From: Bacillus coahuilensis m4-4 | GTDB lineage: Bacteria > Bacillota > Bacilli > Bacillales > Bacillaceae_K | DNA length: 64,000 bases | Assembly: GCF_000171615.1 (NCBI RefSeq) | Contig: NZ_ABFU01000030.3 | Coordinates: forward strand, 54,393 to 118,392 | Direction: 5' to 3' | Shown: positions 39,756 through 50,781 of the stretch, in pieces | How positions within the stretch are numbered: position 1 is the stretch's first letter | Layout: every line of letters begins with the position of its first letter | Program-made: the position numbers and the translations under genes | The notes under the pieces: generated by a model | Seen by the model: the letters and a program-made list of their open reading frames with translations, nothing else | Database searches by the model: none | What the model was told of the DNA's origin: nothing

Positions 39756-41526
39756 GCAAGAGGAGCTTTCACCTAAACATCAACGGGGGGTATTCTTGAG
39801 GTTAATGACCTATGCATTACCGCATAAGAAAAGCATAGTTCTTGCTTTTGTATTATTACTAATAGCTACTTTAGGAGAGGTGGCAGGTCCACTACTAGTC
39901 AAAGTGTTTATTGATGATTATTTATCTCCTAAAAATTTCCCCTTTACACCATTAATACTCTTAAGTGGAGTCTACATAAGTATTCAGGTACTGAATTCAG
40001 TTGTCAGTTACTTTCAGTTAGTAAAATTTCAAGAAATAGCTCTTAAAATTATTCAGCAGTTAAGAATCGATGTATTTTCCAAGGTTCAAAATTTAGGGAT
40101 GAGCTATTTTGATAAAACGCCTGCAGGTAGTATCGTGTCAAGGGTAACAAATGATACAGAAGCCATTAAAGATATGTTTGTCAGTGTGCTTGTAACTTTT
40201 ATCCAAAGTAGTTTCTTAATGATAGGAATTTTTATTGCCATGTTTTCATTAAATAGGACATTAGGTTTAATATGCATCGTCTTATTACCTATCATATTAT
40301 TAATTATTCGAACATACAGAAAATTAAGTTCGATTTTTTATTCAGATATGAGGGAGAGATTAAGTGAACTAAACGCAAAATTAAGCGAGTCCATACAGGG
40401 AATGAAGATGATTCAAGCGTTTAGACAAGAAGATAGATTAGTAAAAGAGTTTTCACAGATAAACGGCCGCCACTATGAATCAGGTTTAAAAAATATTAAA
40501 GTAGATGGATTATTATTAAGGCCCGCAATGAATTTACTTTACGTTAGTATTTTAGTCGTTATTCTTAATTATTTTGGAGTGACTCATTTACAAAGTGGTA
40601 TTGAGATTGGAGTATTGTATGCTTTTGTAAGCTATATCGATCGTTTTTTTGAACCCGTAAATCAAATTATGATGAGACTTTCGCTGTTTCAACAAGCAAT
40701 TGTTTCTGCATCTAGGGTGTTCAAACTACTAGATGAGAAAGAATTAAGTCCACAGCAAGAAAATAAGCCATTTGTAATTGAGCAGGGGACAATTGAATTT
40801 AAGAATGTATCATTTTCGTATGATGGTAAAAAAGATGTGTTAAAATCTATTTCATTTAAGGCGAGCCCTGGACAAACCATAGCTTTAGTAGGTCATACAG
40901 GAAGTGGTAAGAGTTCTATCATTAATTTATTTATGAGGTTTTATGAGTTTGATCGAGGAGACATTTTAATAGATGGTATATCCATTAAACAATATCCACT
41001 TCAAGAACTACGGCAAAAAGTAGGGTTGGTGTTACAAGACCCTTTCTTATTTTATGGTACAATTATGGACAATATTAAATTATATAATGAAACTATAACA
41101 GATGATATGGCAAAAGAAGCGCTAACTTTTGTTGAAGCGACTTCTTTTGTAGAATCATTACCGGGTAAATACCTTCATAAAGTGGAAGAACGTGGATCCA
41201 CATTTTCAAGTGGACAACGGCAATTACTAGCATTTGCACGTACGATGGCGGTGTCACCGAGTATTTTAGTATTGGATGAAGCAACTGCAAATATTGATAC
41301 GGAAACAGAGGAACTCATTCAGTCTTCTTTAAAGAAAATGAGGTATGGGAGAACGACCATTGCCATTGCTCATCGATTATCTACCATTCAAGATGCAGAT
41401 GAAATTCTTGTGTTGCATAAAGGAGAGATTGTAGAAAGAGGTAATCATCAGCAATTATTAACTCATGAAGGACTATATTACAACATGTATTTATTACAAA
41501 ACAAACATAAAAGTAGTACCTATTAA
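39748..41526 (+). CDS. ABC exporter half-transporter, BmrD/YheH-like
   Basis: 592 aa, intact. Six-helix membrane domain (LAFVLLLIATLGEVAGPLLV, FDKTPAGSIVSRVTNDTEAI) and ATPase: Walker A ALVGHTGSGKSSI, Q-loop VLQDPFLF, signature TFSSGQRQLLAFAR, Walker B ILVLDEATANID with the canonical glutamate, IAHRLST. Together with the upstream gene a heterodimeric multidrug exporter with one canonical and one degenerate ATP site is expected. ATG 39748 follows GAAGGTGATCGCC. Confidence 0.93.
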   Translation: MNKQEELSPKHQRGVFLRLMTYALPHKKSIVLAFVLLLIATLGEVAGPLLVKVFIDDYLSPKNFPFTPLILLSGVYISIQVLNSVVSYFQLVKFQEIALKIIQQLRIDVFSKVQNLGMSYFDKTPAGSIVSRVTNDTEAIKDMFVSVLVTFIQSSFLMIGIFIAMFSLNRTLGLICIVLLPIILLIIRTYRKLSSIFYSDMRERLSELNAKLSESIQGMKMIQAFRQEDRLVKEFSQINGRHYESGLKNIKVDGLLLRPAMNLLYVSILVVILNYFGVTHLQSGIEIGVLYAFVSYIDRFFEPVNQIMMRLSLFQQAIVSASRVFKLLDEKELSPQQENKPFVIEQGTIEFKNVSFSYDGKKDVLKSISFKASPGQTIALVGHTGSGKSSIINLFMRFYEFDRGDILIDGISIKQYPLQELRQKVGLVLQDPFLFYGTIMDNIKLYNETITDDMAKEALTFVEATSFVESLPGKYLHKVEERGSTFSSGQRQLLAFARTMAVSPSILVLDEATANIDTETEELIQSSLKKMRYGRTTIAIAHRLSTIQDADEILVLHKGEIVERGNHQQLLTHEGLYYNMYLLQNKHKSSTY

Positions 41527-41536
41527 TTTATATGGA

Positions 41537-41570
41537 AAGAGGCTGGTTCCTATATAGGAATCAGCCTCTT
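41537..41570 (+). terminator. Terminator after the ABC pair
   Basis: AAGAGGCTG...CAGCCTCTT with inner TTCCTATATAGGAA; near-perfect stem of about 16 bp. Confidence 0.88.
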
Positions 41571-41585
41571 GTATTATAAGTTTAC

Positions 41586-41762
41586 TTAAGTTGTAGGGGA
41601 TAATTTTTTTGATAAGTATAGCTTATTATATTCATTAAGTAATTGATCAAGTTCTTGACTTACTTCAATAGCCGCAAGAGAAGTAAGACCTTGCTCTGCT
41701 GCTATACTCAATAATTCTTTTCTCTTGCTTTCTATTTTATCAAGAAGAATAAGTTTCGTCAC
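41586..41762 (-). CDS. ynzD: Spo0E-family aspartyl-phosphate phosphatase YnzD
   Basis: A 58-aa gene from GTG 41762 (AAAGGGAAACTTGCT upstream) to TAA at 41586. Reading: VTKLILLDKIESKRKELLSI, then GLTSLAAIEVSQELDQLLNE, YNKLYLSKKLSPTT. The SQELD motif followed by LLNEY is the Spo0E-family signature; these small helical hairpins remove phosphate from Spo0A~P and delay sporulation. Position between yneF and ccdA is that of B. subtilis ynzD. Opposite strand to its neighbours. Confidence 0.88.
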   Translation of the reverse strand: MTKLILLDKIESKRKELLSIAAEQGLTSLAAIEVSQELDQLLNEYNKLYLSKKLSPTT

Positions 41763-41984
41763 AGCAAGTTTCCCTTTCTCTCAAACGAAATACAGTACAA
41801 AATCTGTAAGTATAGTATAATAGAAAATAAAAGATAGTTCAAAGTAAAATTGTATCCTTTATAAAATTGGGGAACTTGTATGACGAGGATGTCACAAATT
41901 GTTCACAGGTGATGCAGGTCTATTTTTATTTTATCTCTGTTAAAATAAAAGGAACTGCATAGATTAGGGGTGTGTATTTTTAAA

Positions 41985-42690
41985 TGGAAAATGTATCAAT
42001 CATAGTAGCTTTAGGAGCAGGGTTTCTTAGTTTTATCTCACCATGCTGCTTACCACTTTATCCAGCTTTCTTATCATATATTACTGGAATGTCTATACAA
42101 GAATTAAAAGATGAAAACCCCATGCTTAAAAAAGAATAGCTTATTACATACTTTATTCTTTTTGTCAGGGTTTTCTATTATATTTATTGCTTTAGGCTTT
42201 AGTACCTCTTTCATAGGAAGAGTATTTATTGAAAATCAAGATTTCATTAGACAAATTGGTGGTATTATTATTGTTGTGTTTGGGTTGGTTATTGTTGGTG
42301 TGTTTACCCAGGTTTTTAATGAAGGACCGTCGTATTGAATTTAAGAATAGACCTAGCGGATATTTTGGGTCGGTTTTAATAGGACTTGCCTTTGCTGCAG
42401 GATGGACACCGTGCACAGGCCCAATATTAGGGACTGTTATAGCTTTAGCTGTAGAAAATCCTGAACTAAGTACTGTGTATATGTTTTCTTATTTTCTAGG
42501 TTTTGCTATACCGTTTATCTTGCTTTCTTTCTTTGTTGGACATATGAAAGTCATTAAACGACATAGCCAAAAATTAGTCAAAATAGGTGGTTACATTATG
42601 ATAGCATTTGGTATTCTGCTTTTCTTTGATCTTTTTACTACAGTAATTAGTTATCTAACGACACTTACTGGTGGCTTCCAAGGGTTTTAA
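41985..42690 (+). CDS. ccdA: Cytochrome c biogenesis protein CcdA (frameshifted twice)
   Basis: Six-helix thiol-reducing carrier, about 235 aa, passes electrons from cytoplasmic thioredoxin to ResA/StoA outside. First frame: [20 protein letters not shown], with the conserved Pro-Cys; after a break near 42126 (run of A) [20 protein letters not shown] and [16 protein letters not shown]; after a break near 42310 (CC/GG runs) [20 protein letters not shown] and [17 protein letters not shown] with the second active cysteine. ATG 41985 follows AGGGGTGTG. The breaks are in short homopolymers. Confidence 0.9.
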
Positions 42691-42819
42691 TGATAATTGA
42701 ACCAATCCGAGGAGGATTTAGTTTAATTAGAAAAATAGGTTTGAAGTCCTGTGGTGTGTGGTGTTATAGTAAAAAAGTATTAATTGTAAGTTAGGTTAGT
42801 AATAAGGAGGATTTCATCA

Positions 42820-43179
42820 TTGGCAAGAATACTGATTGTAGACGATGCGAAATTTATGCGACTAACGCTAAAAAATATGTTAGAGAACGGTAGTCATGAA
42901 ATTGTTGGTGAAGGTGAAAATGGTCAAGAAGCAATAGATCTATACCGTGAGTTTAAACCAGACCTCCTTACATTGGATATTACAATGCCAGTTAAATCAG
43001 GTTTAGAAGCATTAAAAGAAATACATACAGAGTTTCCTGATGCAAAAGTTATTATGTGTTCTGCTATGGGGCAGCAAAAAATGGTGGTAGAAGCCATAGA
43101 AAGCGGTGCCAAAGACTTTATTGTGAAACCATTTGATCAAGCCAGAGTCTTAGATTCAATATCCCGTGTTTTAGAATAA
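42820..43179 (+). CDS. yneI: Single-domain response regulator YneI (CcdB)
   Basis: 119-aa CheY-like receiver with no output domain. Phospho-acceptor Asp in LLTLDITMPVKSGLEAL; DD in ILIVDDAKFMR; Thr/Ser in MCSAMGQQK; Lys in FIVKPFDQ. In Bacillus it lies in the ccdA operon region and its partner is not known. TTG 42820 follows AAGGAGG. Confidence 0.9.
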   Translation: MARILIVDDAKFMRLTLKNMLENGSHEIVGEGENGQEAIDLYREFKPDLLTLDITMPVKSGLEALKEIHTEFPDAKVIMCSAMGQQKMVVEAIESGAKDFIVKPFDQARVLDSISRVLE

Positions 43180-43187
43180 GGTAGCTA

Positions 43188-43211
43188 GAGCCATAAAACG
43201 GCTCTTTTTTT
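43188..43211 (+). terminator. Terminator of yneI
   Basis: GAGCC/GGCTC around ATAAAAC, then seven T. Confidence 0.85.
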
Positions 43212-43269
43212 ATTTATTTTCCTTTGATACAATGGAGAATAGAATGTAATCAAATAAGGATGATGGACT

Positions 43270-43752
43270 ATGTATATAGCTATTTCTAGTATATTTGCTA
43301 TACTAATGGGTGTTTTAGTGTTAATTATTAGAATGAAGGCAAGTGAGAAACCAGTAAACGAAAAGAAGATTATTCTGCCTCCATTATTTATGAGTACAGG
43401 TGCTTTAATGTTTGTCTTTCCCTTTTTTCGAGTGAGTTTAATCGGTATAGCAGAAGCACTGTTAGTGGGAATGCTCTTTTCTATAATCTTAATACGTACA
43501 AGTAAGTTTGAAGTAGTAGGGAATGACATCTATTTAAAACGCTCTAAAGCATTTATTTTTGTATTAGTAGGTTTATTACTAATCAGAATTGTTATGAAGC
43601 TTTGGTTAAGCTCTCAAATTGACTTAGGTGAATTAAGTGGCATGTTTTGGATTCTAGCTTTTGGGATGATTGTTCCTTGGAGAATTGCTATGCTTCTCCA
43701 ATATAAGAAAATTTTAAGATCACATAATCCAATACAACCAACCACAATCTAA
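43270..43752 (+). CDS. yneJ: YneJ/CcdC family membrane protein
   Basis: 160 aa with helices at about 2-22, 37-56, 58-76, 93-110 and 123-144, typical of CcdC. Seen: EKKIILPPLFMSTGALMFVF and GMFWILAFGMIVPWRIAMLL. Located just after yneI as in B. subtilis, where it is required or helpful for cytochrome c production; function unclear. ATG 43270 has AAGGATGATGGACT upstream. Confidence 0.85.
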   Translation: MYIAISSIFAILMGVLVLIIRMKASEKPVNEKKIILPPLFMSTGALMFVFPFFRVSLIGIAEALLVGMLFSIILIRTSKFEVVGNDIYLKRSKAFIFVLVGLLLIRIVMKLWLSSQIDLGELSGMFWILAFGMIVPWRIAMLLQYKKILRSHNPIQPTTI

Positions 43753-43777
43753 CCACTGTATACTCAGTGGTTTTTTT
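43751..43777 (+). terminator. Terminator of yneJ
   Basis: CCACTG/CAGTGG with a six-base loop, then seven T. Confidence 0.85.
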
Positions 43778-43872
43778 GTTGTCTATTTATCCACCTAGGT
43801 TAAGCAGCTTGTATAGCTTTTAAGGTAAATGGAAAACTAACCAAAAAGAATGCAATATAGGAGGAGAAGTTA

Positions 43873-44649
43873 GTGAAATCGATTTTTGGGATTCTTTTGT
43901 TACTATTCATACTTATAGTACAATCAGATGTTATCGTTGCAAAGGAAACGAAAGAGTTTGCCATTGTTATAGATGATTTAGGAAATAATATGAAGGGAAC
44001 AGAAGAGATACTTCAATTGCCAACTATTCTTACTGTAGCAGTGATGCCTCATTTGGAAACAAGTAAAGAAGACGCTGAAAAAGCTCACAAATTAGGTCAT
44101 GAGGTCATTATACATTTACCACTTGAGCCGGTACGGGGGAAAAAAAGCTGGTTAGGACCAGGTTCCATTACAACCGACCTATCGGACGAAGAAATAAGAA
44201 AAAGAGTACGATTAGCTATTAAAAGTGTACCTCATGCGGTAGGGATGAATCACCACTTAGGTTCAAAAGCTAGTGCAGATGAAAGAGTGATGAGAATTAT
44301 TTTAGAAGTATGTAAAGAAAACAATCTATATTATCTAGACAGCAAAACCTCTACGCAAAGTGTTATTCCAAAATTGGCGAACGAATTAGGTGTTTCCTAT
44401 TTAGAAAATGAAATATTTTTAGATCACGTTGGAACGATTGAACATATGGTTGGAAAAGCAAAGCTACTGGAGAAAAGGCTTGCCCGAGAAAATGAGTTAA
44501 TTGCAATTGGTCATGTAGGGATTACAGGAGATAAAATGGCAGATGTATTACGAGAATTCATTCCAGAATTTGAGGAAATTGGAGATGCAGTACCATTGTC
44601 TAAGCTATTATCAGAATACGATACGATTCAAGGTCCTTTAAATAAATGA
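43873..44649 (+). CDS. Divergent polysaccharide deacetylase family (DUF610/YibQ-like) exported protein
   Basis: 258 aa with a signal peptide (SIFGILLLLFILIVQSDVIVA). Seen: EFAIVIDDLGNNMKGTEEIL, LTVAVMPHLETSKEDAEKAH, EVIIHLPLEPVRG, VGMNHHLGSKASADERVMR and LIAIGHVGITGDKM, with the family's D, H and H residues. Fold of family-4 polysaccharide deacetylases; substrate unknown. GTG 43873 follows GGAGGAGAAGTTA. Intact. Confidence 0.88.
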   Translation: MKSIFGILLLLFILIVQSDVIVAKETKEFAIVIDDLGNNMKGTEEILQLPTILTVAVMPHLETSKEDAEKAHKLGHEVIIHLPLEPVRGKKSWLGPGSITTDLSDEEIRKRVRLAIKSVPHAVGMNHHLGSKASADERVMRIILEVCKENNLYYLDSKTSTQSVIPKLANELGVSYLENEIFLDHVGTIEHMVGKAKLLEKRLARENELIAIGHVGITGDKMADVLREFIPEFEEIGDAVPLSKLLSEYDTIQGPLNK

Positions 44650-44716
44650 CGCCCACGTTAAAGTACGTGGACGGAATTTATTTAAAAATAAACTTCATAA
44701 GGTTCAGTATTAATTT

Positions 44717-45109
44717 TCATTTCATCTTAATTTTTTTCGTTAAAAATTTTTGGTCTCTCTTAGGTGTGGCTAAAATATATCCTCTAATTAATAGTTCTTG
44801 TGTAATTTTATTTGCCCCTTCCTGTAAAGCCAATTCTCCTATTTTGCCTGCAATTTTCTGGCGGGCAACATCACGAAAAAGCTCAGGTACAGGACTTACT
44901 AGTTCTTCTAATAAAGATTTTTCATTCTGCCCCCATAATGATCTAGTTTCATTTACATAGTGCTCTTCCCAGTCTAAGATAGATTTACCATCATCTTTTG
45001 GAAGTCTTTTCAAAAACTTTCTGAACATAAAATAACCACCAATTGCAAAAGAAGAGACAAGCACTAGTCCCCAAAATAATATAAATAACATAAACCAACC
45101 TTGTAGCAT
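44717..45109 (-). CDS. yneK: YneK, DUF2621 membrane protein
   Basis: About 130 aa from ATG 45109 (MLQGWFMLFILFWGLVLVSS). One N-terminal helix, then a soluble helical domain with LPKDDGKSILDWEEHYVNET, LWGQNEKSLLEELVSPVPEL and ITQELLIRGYILATPKRDQK. The family follows yneJ in Bacillus; function unknown. I preferred this start over 31 codons upstream because GGAGTGG precedes it. Confidence 0.85.
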   Translation of the reverse strand: MLQGWFMLFILFWGLVLVSSFAIGGYFMFRKFLKRLPKDDGKSILDWEEHYVNETRSLWGQNEKSLLEELVSPVPELFRDVARQKIAGKIGELALQEGANKITQELLIRGYILATPKRDQKFLTKKIKMK

Positions 45110-45240
45110 ATATAACCCCACTCCAAACCTTTTGATACTTGGTTTTATCCTTATAATTATAGTAGAGAAAAAGAGTAAACTCAAGGAGTATCTATCCCTC
45201 ATTACTCTTGTATGATACTATTTTGATGAGGTGTGAAACA

Positions 45241-45690
45241 GTGAAAATATTTATTAGAGGGATCGTTATTATGTTGTTTTGTACATATCTTACTATTTTG
45301 TTCTATCTGTTATTTTTTTCTTAATTATAGAACGGCAGTCTCAAGTGGGCAATTTCAAGGAACGGGAATTAATTTAATTCCATTTAAAAGTATTTATGAA
45401 CATATACGCACAGCTGAATCGTATCATTATACAGATAATTTAATTGGCAATATCCTTGCATTTATCCCCTTTGGTTTTTCTTACCGGTACTAAAGAAAAC
45501 ATATGTAATAATGATTAAATTGATTTGTATTACCTTTGCTTTCTCTGCGAGTATTGAATATTTGCAGTATGTATTCAAAGTTGGTGCTTTAGATGTTGAT
45601 GATATCTGTTTAAATGTGATAGGTAGTCTAATTGGCTACACCTTTTTTCTACTAGGTGTCTATAAACTGAATGAGAGAGTAGTCAGTTAA
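45241..45690 (+). CDS. VanZ-family membrane protein (frameshifted twice)
   Basis: About 150 aa. GTG 45241 has GAGGTG upstream and opens VKIFIRGIVIMLFCTYLTIL. After a T-run break near 45315 (TTTTTTTCTT) the frame gives NYRTAVSSGQFQGTGINLIP, FKSIYEHI and NLIGNILAFIPFGF; a second break near 45477-45485 (GGTTTTTC) leads to SASIEYLQYVFKVGALDVDD and NVIGSLIGY. NLIPF, NILAFIPFG and SIEYLQ...DIDD are VanZ hallmarks. Function of these four- or five-helix proteins is not settled; VanZ itself affects teicoplanin resistance. Confidence 0.82.
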
Positions 45691-45837
45691 TTTTTAATAT
45701 TTAAACTTTCGTGTCTCGAAGGATATTCTCTTTACCACTTGGTACTCTAATGATAAGATACTTTATGGTAACTGAAGGTTTTAAATAGTGGTAGCTTTCA
45801 GTTAATTATACCTGCACTTATGGAAGGGGATACCATC

Positions 45838-46354
45838 ATGAAGAAAATGAAATGGTTAGGATTTACTTTTGTAGCAATTTTAATGCTAGCTGCATGTGGA
45901 AGTAACGAGGAAGAGGCTACACCAGCAGAAGAGACTGCAGAAGTTGATACAGCAGAAGTTAAATCAGCAATTATGCGTGAATACTTAAATATGACAACAA
46001 TCGTAAATGGTGTGGATAAAGATTTAACAGATTATATGGTGAGTGAAGCTACATTAGAAGGTGAAGAACTACAAACTGCTAAAGACTCAGCGTCTGTTGC
46101 TGCTGCAAATGCGGCAGCTGAATTAAGAAAAAATTGAGCTTTCTGATGAACTTGGTACTTATAAGGAGCAAGTAGAAGGAGCTTTTACTACGTTAAAAGA
46201 ATCGTATGAAATGAAAGCAGAAGAACTACGTAAAGATGAATCCAATATGGATGCCGCAAATGAAAAATTTGCAGAAGCAGAAAAAACTCTTGGAGATCTT
46301 CTTGAAGAGGTTGGGTTAGTTCGTACGAGCTTAGATAAAGACCTTAATAGCTAA
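45838..46354 (+). CDS. Predicted lipoprotein of unknown function (one frameshift)
   Basis: ATG 45838 follows AAGGGGATACCATC. Signal peptide with lipobox LMLAACGSNEEE, a low-complexity acidic linker (TPAEETAEVDTAE), then alpha-helical segments. A break near 46131 (run of A in AGAAAAAATTG) leads to KIELSDELGTYKEQVEGAFT and AEAEKTLGDLLEEVGLVRTS, ending at 46354. About 170 aa, attached to the outer face of the membrane. Coiled-coil-rich; no family recognised. Confidence 0.72.
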
Positions 46355-46376
46355 TGAAATCAAAAGCGAAAAGCGG

Positions 46377-46407
46377 CGGATCAGTATACTGGTTCCGTTT
46401 TTTTTTA
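46377..46407 (+). terminator. Terminator of the lipoprotein gene
   Basis: CGGA...TCCG with an inner CAG-TATA-CTG, followed by eight or more T. Confidence 0.8.
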
Positions 46408-46482
46408 TTTATAACGTACATATCATGACGTATTGATTCACTTTGATATAATAGAATCAGTATTTTTTAATGAGGTGGAATT

Positions 46483-47624
46483 ATGAAAATTATACATACC
46501 GCAGATTGGCATTTAGGAAAACTGATACATGGATTATACATGACCGAGGATCAAAAAATTGTATTACATCAATTGGTTGATTTAGTGGAAGAAGAACAAC
46601 CTGATGCCGTTATAGTGGCAGGTGATCTTTATGATCGAAGTGTTCCACCGACTGCGGCCGTTGACTTACTGGATGAAATATTTTACAAGATAAACGTGGA
46701 ACTTCAAACGCCTATCGTGGCCATTTCTGGAAACCACGATAGTGCAGAGCGTTTGCATTTTGGGAGTTCATGGTAATAAAAAAAAATCATCTATACTTGC
46801 AAGGGAAATTAAATCCTTCATTTGAACCTATACGTATCAAAGGAGTTAATTTTTATACGATTCCATATGCCGAGCCAGGATTGGTTCGGCAGCTCCTCCA
46901 AGATGAATCAATTTCAACCCATCATGATGCCATGAAGGCAATATCCGGTAGAATTGAAGAAAAAATGAATAGGAACGAACCCAATGTATTAATTGGTCAT
47001 CATTTTGTTTTAGGAGGGAAAGAAACAGATTCAGAAAGGGTTCTAAGTGTAGGAGGTTCAAGTTGTGTTGGACAAGAAGTGTTTGCTCCATTTACTTACA
47101 CAGCTTTAGGTCACCTTCACAGTCCCGATGCGATTAAGCATCCATCTATAAAGTATTCAGGTTCTTTATTAAAATATTCTTTTTCAGAAGCTTCGCAAAG
47201 AAAGAGTGTATCCATTGTAACAATTGAAAAAGGGAGTATCTCAATAGAAGAAAGAGAACTTAAGCCTTTGAAGGACATGCGAGTGATTGAAGGATTTTTA
47301 GAAGAACTGTTAGAACCTAGTTTTTACCAATCTCAACAAGTAGAGGATTATTTAAAAATATCCCTACTAGATGAAGGGGCAATAATAGACCCTATCAATC
47401 AATTACGCAAAGTATATCCAAATGTTTTACATCTCGAAAGAAGAATTGACCGTCTAGATATTAAGCGGAATAACGAGGTTGGAACCTTGAAAAATAAAAA
47501 GAAAACAGAACTCGACTTGTTTGAAGAATTCTATTCTTCAATGACATCTTCAGAGTTTACTACAGAAAAAAGAGAATATATTCAGCATATAATGAATCAA
47601 GTAAAGTTGGGAGCGGAAGAATGA
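46483..47624 (+). CDS. sbcD: SbcD nuclease subunit (one frameshift)
   Basis: Nuclease partner of SbcC (Mre11-like), about 380 aa; cuts DNA hairpins and ends. Seen: IIHTADWHLGK (D-x-H), VIVAGDLYDRS (GDxxD), AISGNHDSAERL (GNHD); after the break near 46770 (GGAGTTCATGG) LIGHHFVLGG and TALGHLHSPDAIKHP (GHxH). ATG 46483 follows GAGGTGGAATT. Overlaps sbcC by ATGA, indicating a translationally coupled pair. Confidence 0.94.
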
Positions 47625-50600
47625 GACCCTTACAATTGATTATGACGGCTTTTGGGCCGTATGCAGATGTAGAAAAAATCGATTTCCGTTTACTCGAAAA
47701 TAGAACGATGTTTGTCATTTCTGGAAAGACAGGAGCAGGGAAAACTACAATCTTCGACGGAATTAGCTTTGCTATTTATGGGAAAGCAAGTGGAGAAGAC
47801 CGTTCAGGACAGGACCTGCGAAGTCATTTTGCGAATGAAGATGTAGAAACTGAAGTAGAGCTAACATTTATGCTAAGAGGAACCACTTATCGAATTGTTA
47901 GAAAGCCACAGCAGGCAAGAAAGAAAAAAAACGGTAGAAGGATATACAACGATTCCAGCTATGGCGGAATTGTACGAAATATACGAAGGGCAGGAAAAAT
48001 TACTTGCTTCTTCTATTCGAGATGTAGATGAGTTAATCAAAGAAATTATGCAATTAGATGCAAATCAGTTTAGACAAATATTAATGATTCCACAGAATGA
48101 ATTTAGAAAACTTTTAACATCAGATAGTAAAGACAAAGAACTAATATTACAAAGATTATTTCATACAGAATATTATCAGCTAATACAAAACCGACTAAAA
48201 GATGAAGCAAAGAGACTCCGCGAACTAGTTGAACGCAGTCTACAGGATAGAACCTTATTATTGAAATCTATTGAACCGAGAAGAGTGGATGAACTTTCTC
48301 TGCTAGTAAAAGATGAAACTTTACATGATATAAAGATTCTATTTTTATTACAGGAAGAAATAAAAGAAGAATCAAATTTTTGAAATACCGTAAAGCTGAG
48401 TTGTCCCAATTACATCAAAAAAGAGACAATATCAATACTAAATTAGTTGAAGCTGAAGCTTTACTGGATCAATTTAAAAGAAAAAGAACACCTTGAAGAA
48501 AAGTAATAAAATCATCCAAAGTAAAGAATTAGAGATGGCCCGAAAGGAAGAGCAGTTACAAAAAGGTCGTAAGGTTCAATTACTTCAGCCTCAAGAACAG
48601 TTCTGCCTTCGACTAAAAGAAGATTTGCACCTCTTACACGAACAAAAAGGTGAAAAGCATACCTTAATGATTCAACAAACAAAAAAATGTAGAAATGGCA
48701 AAAGTAGAATTAGACGAGCAAATTCATAACGAAGATTCTAGAAACGAAATAAGAAAAAAAGTTTCATTATCTTCAGAATTTGAAAGAAGATGTCTATGCT
48801 ATTTCTTCGACTAAAAAAGAAGTAAACGATGCTATGAAGCACCATCGGATCATACAAAAAGAATTAAAACAGCAACAAGAAGAACTTGATAAAGTCACGA
48901 CAAAAATAGAAGAAATAAGAAAAAGTCATCAAATCACTTGATGAATACCAACGAGCGAAGATGAGGATTGAAAATCGTATAGAAAAAAAGCGATATGAAT
49001 ATAGAGAGTTAAGGACTATGAATGATTTACTATTTAAACAGAATGAAATTTCGAAGTTAGTAAATCAAAGAACGTTGGAATTAAATGCATCTCGTAAACA
49101 AGTTGAAGATAAAGAGGCTACGTTAAAATTTCTCCAGGAAAAGTGGCGAGATAGTCATGCCTATCAACTCGCACAATCTCTTGTAGCAGGAGAGGCATGT
49201 CCTGTATGTGGTTCTACTCAACACCCTTTAAAATCTATGGCAAAGAAAGAAATGGTTAACCAGGAAGACTTGAAACAAGCTGAATTAGAGGTTCAGGAGT
49301 TTCAAAAGTTAACTCTTGAAGCAGAACGAGAATTCACAAAAACTAGTACACTATACGATTCAATATGTGATCAGGTGAAAGATAAAGAAGAAGTTTTAGA
49401 AGGAATCATTGATCAATATACTCTCATTGACACAGAAATCTTACTTGAATCAGCCGTTTCAGCTGGTAAAGAATTAGCGGAAAAGTTAAAAGAAATTAAT
49501 CTTTTCTTAGAAAAAAATAGTCGAGTAAATCAAAAACAAGCGGAATTGTCAATAAAACAATCAGAATTGACAAACTCCATTCGAGAATTGGTAGAAAATG
49601 AAAGAAGGTCATATGAAAAACTATCTTCTGTAAAAGCTACACTAGAAAATCTTGAAAAGAAGATACCTGAATCTCTTAGAAAAGAGAAGGAATATGAAAC
49701 GGAAGTAACGAAAGTAACAGTAGAAAAAGATAAGCTTTTTCAGATGTTTGAACATGCGAAAATAAACTATCAAGATTCCATTGATGCATACAAACAAGTA
49801 GAATTACATTACCATTCCATCATGGAGAATATTGATAAACAAACAAAAGCTTATCATCATGAGTTAGAGAAATGGGAAAAAGCTAAAGTAGCACAAGGCT
49901 TCAAAACAGATGAAGAGTATTATCAATCCTTGAAGATTATTGATCAGCTACAATATTTAGAACTTGATATTAGTACTTATCGAGAGGACAAACGAAGTGT
50001 GGAAGATAGGTTACAAGATAGTATAAAGCGTCTAAATAAAGTGGAATATCCACATATAGATAAATTAAGAGAGTCTAAAGTAGATTGTATTAAGGAAATT
50101 GAAATGAAAGAATCTGAAGTTTTTTCTAGTCAATCAATTCTCACTCATCATCAGCAGCTCCTTACTAAAGTTACAATGATTAATGAAGAAGTAAAGGAAT
50201 TAGAAACTCAATTTAGTTTAATTGGTCATTTAGCAAGCATTGCTCGGGGTGACAATGTTCATCGCCTTACATTTGAACGTTTTGTATTGGCATCGTTTCT
50301 TGAAGATATTTTAGTTGTTGCCAATCAGAAATTAACCAAAATGACATCTGGACGATATTTGTTAATGAGAAAAAGGGAGCGATCAAAAGGTAATGTGCAA
50401 AGTGGTCTAGAACTTCTTGTTTTTGATCAGTATACCTCACAAGAGCGTCATGTAAAGACTTTGTCAGGTGGAGAAAGTTTTAAAGCTTCTCTAGCATTAG
50501 CTCTAGGATTGGCTGAAGTCGTTCAACAATATGCAGGAGGAGTCTCTTTAGAAACGATGTTTATAGATGAAGGATTTGGAACATTAGACCCAGAATCATT

Positions 50601-50757
50601 AGACCATGCAATAGAAGCATTGTTAGATGTTCAGTCAACTGGAAGACTAGTAGGAATCATATCTCATGTACCAGAATTAAAAGAAAGAATTGATGCTCAA
50701 TTAGTCGTGAATTCTTCTCAAACAGGAAGCTCTACTACATTCCAATTTATTAATTAA
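47621..50757 (+). CDS. sbcC: SbcC SMC-like ATPase (frame broken about seven times)
   Basis: Rad50-like ATPase, about 1045 aa. N-terminal lobe: TAFGPYADVEKIDF, Walker A SGKTGAGKTTIFDGIS and ANQFRQILMIPQNEFRKLL. Long coiled coils follow, with a zinc hook ACPVCGSTQHP at 49195, then the C-terminal lobe: TLSGGESFKASLALALGLAE (signature) and MFIDEGFGTLDPES (Walker B). Breaks lie at about 47933, 48377, 48482, 48690, 48780, 48925 and nearby, nearly all in A runs in the coil region 47930-48960. Because coils are A-rich, the errors cluster there. The protein is likely intact in the cell. Confidence 0.92.
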
Positions 50758-50781
50758 GAAGTAAAGCAAGAGGTGAGAAAT

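Noticed and set aside
46846..47091. Minus-strand 81-codon frame inside sbcD
   Set aside because: Antisense to metallophosphoesterase motifs of SbcD; a shadow.
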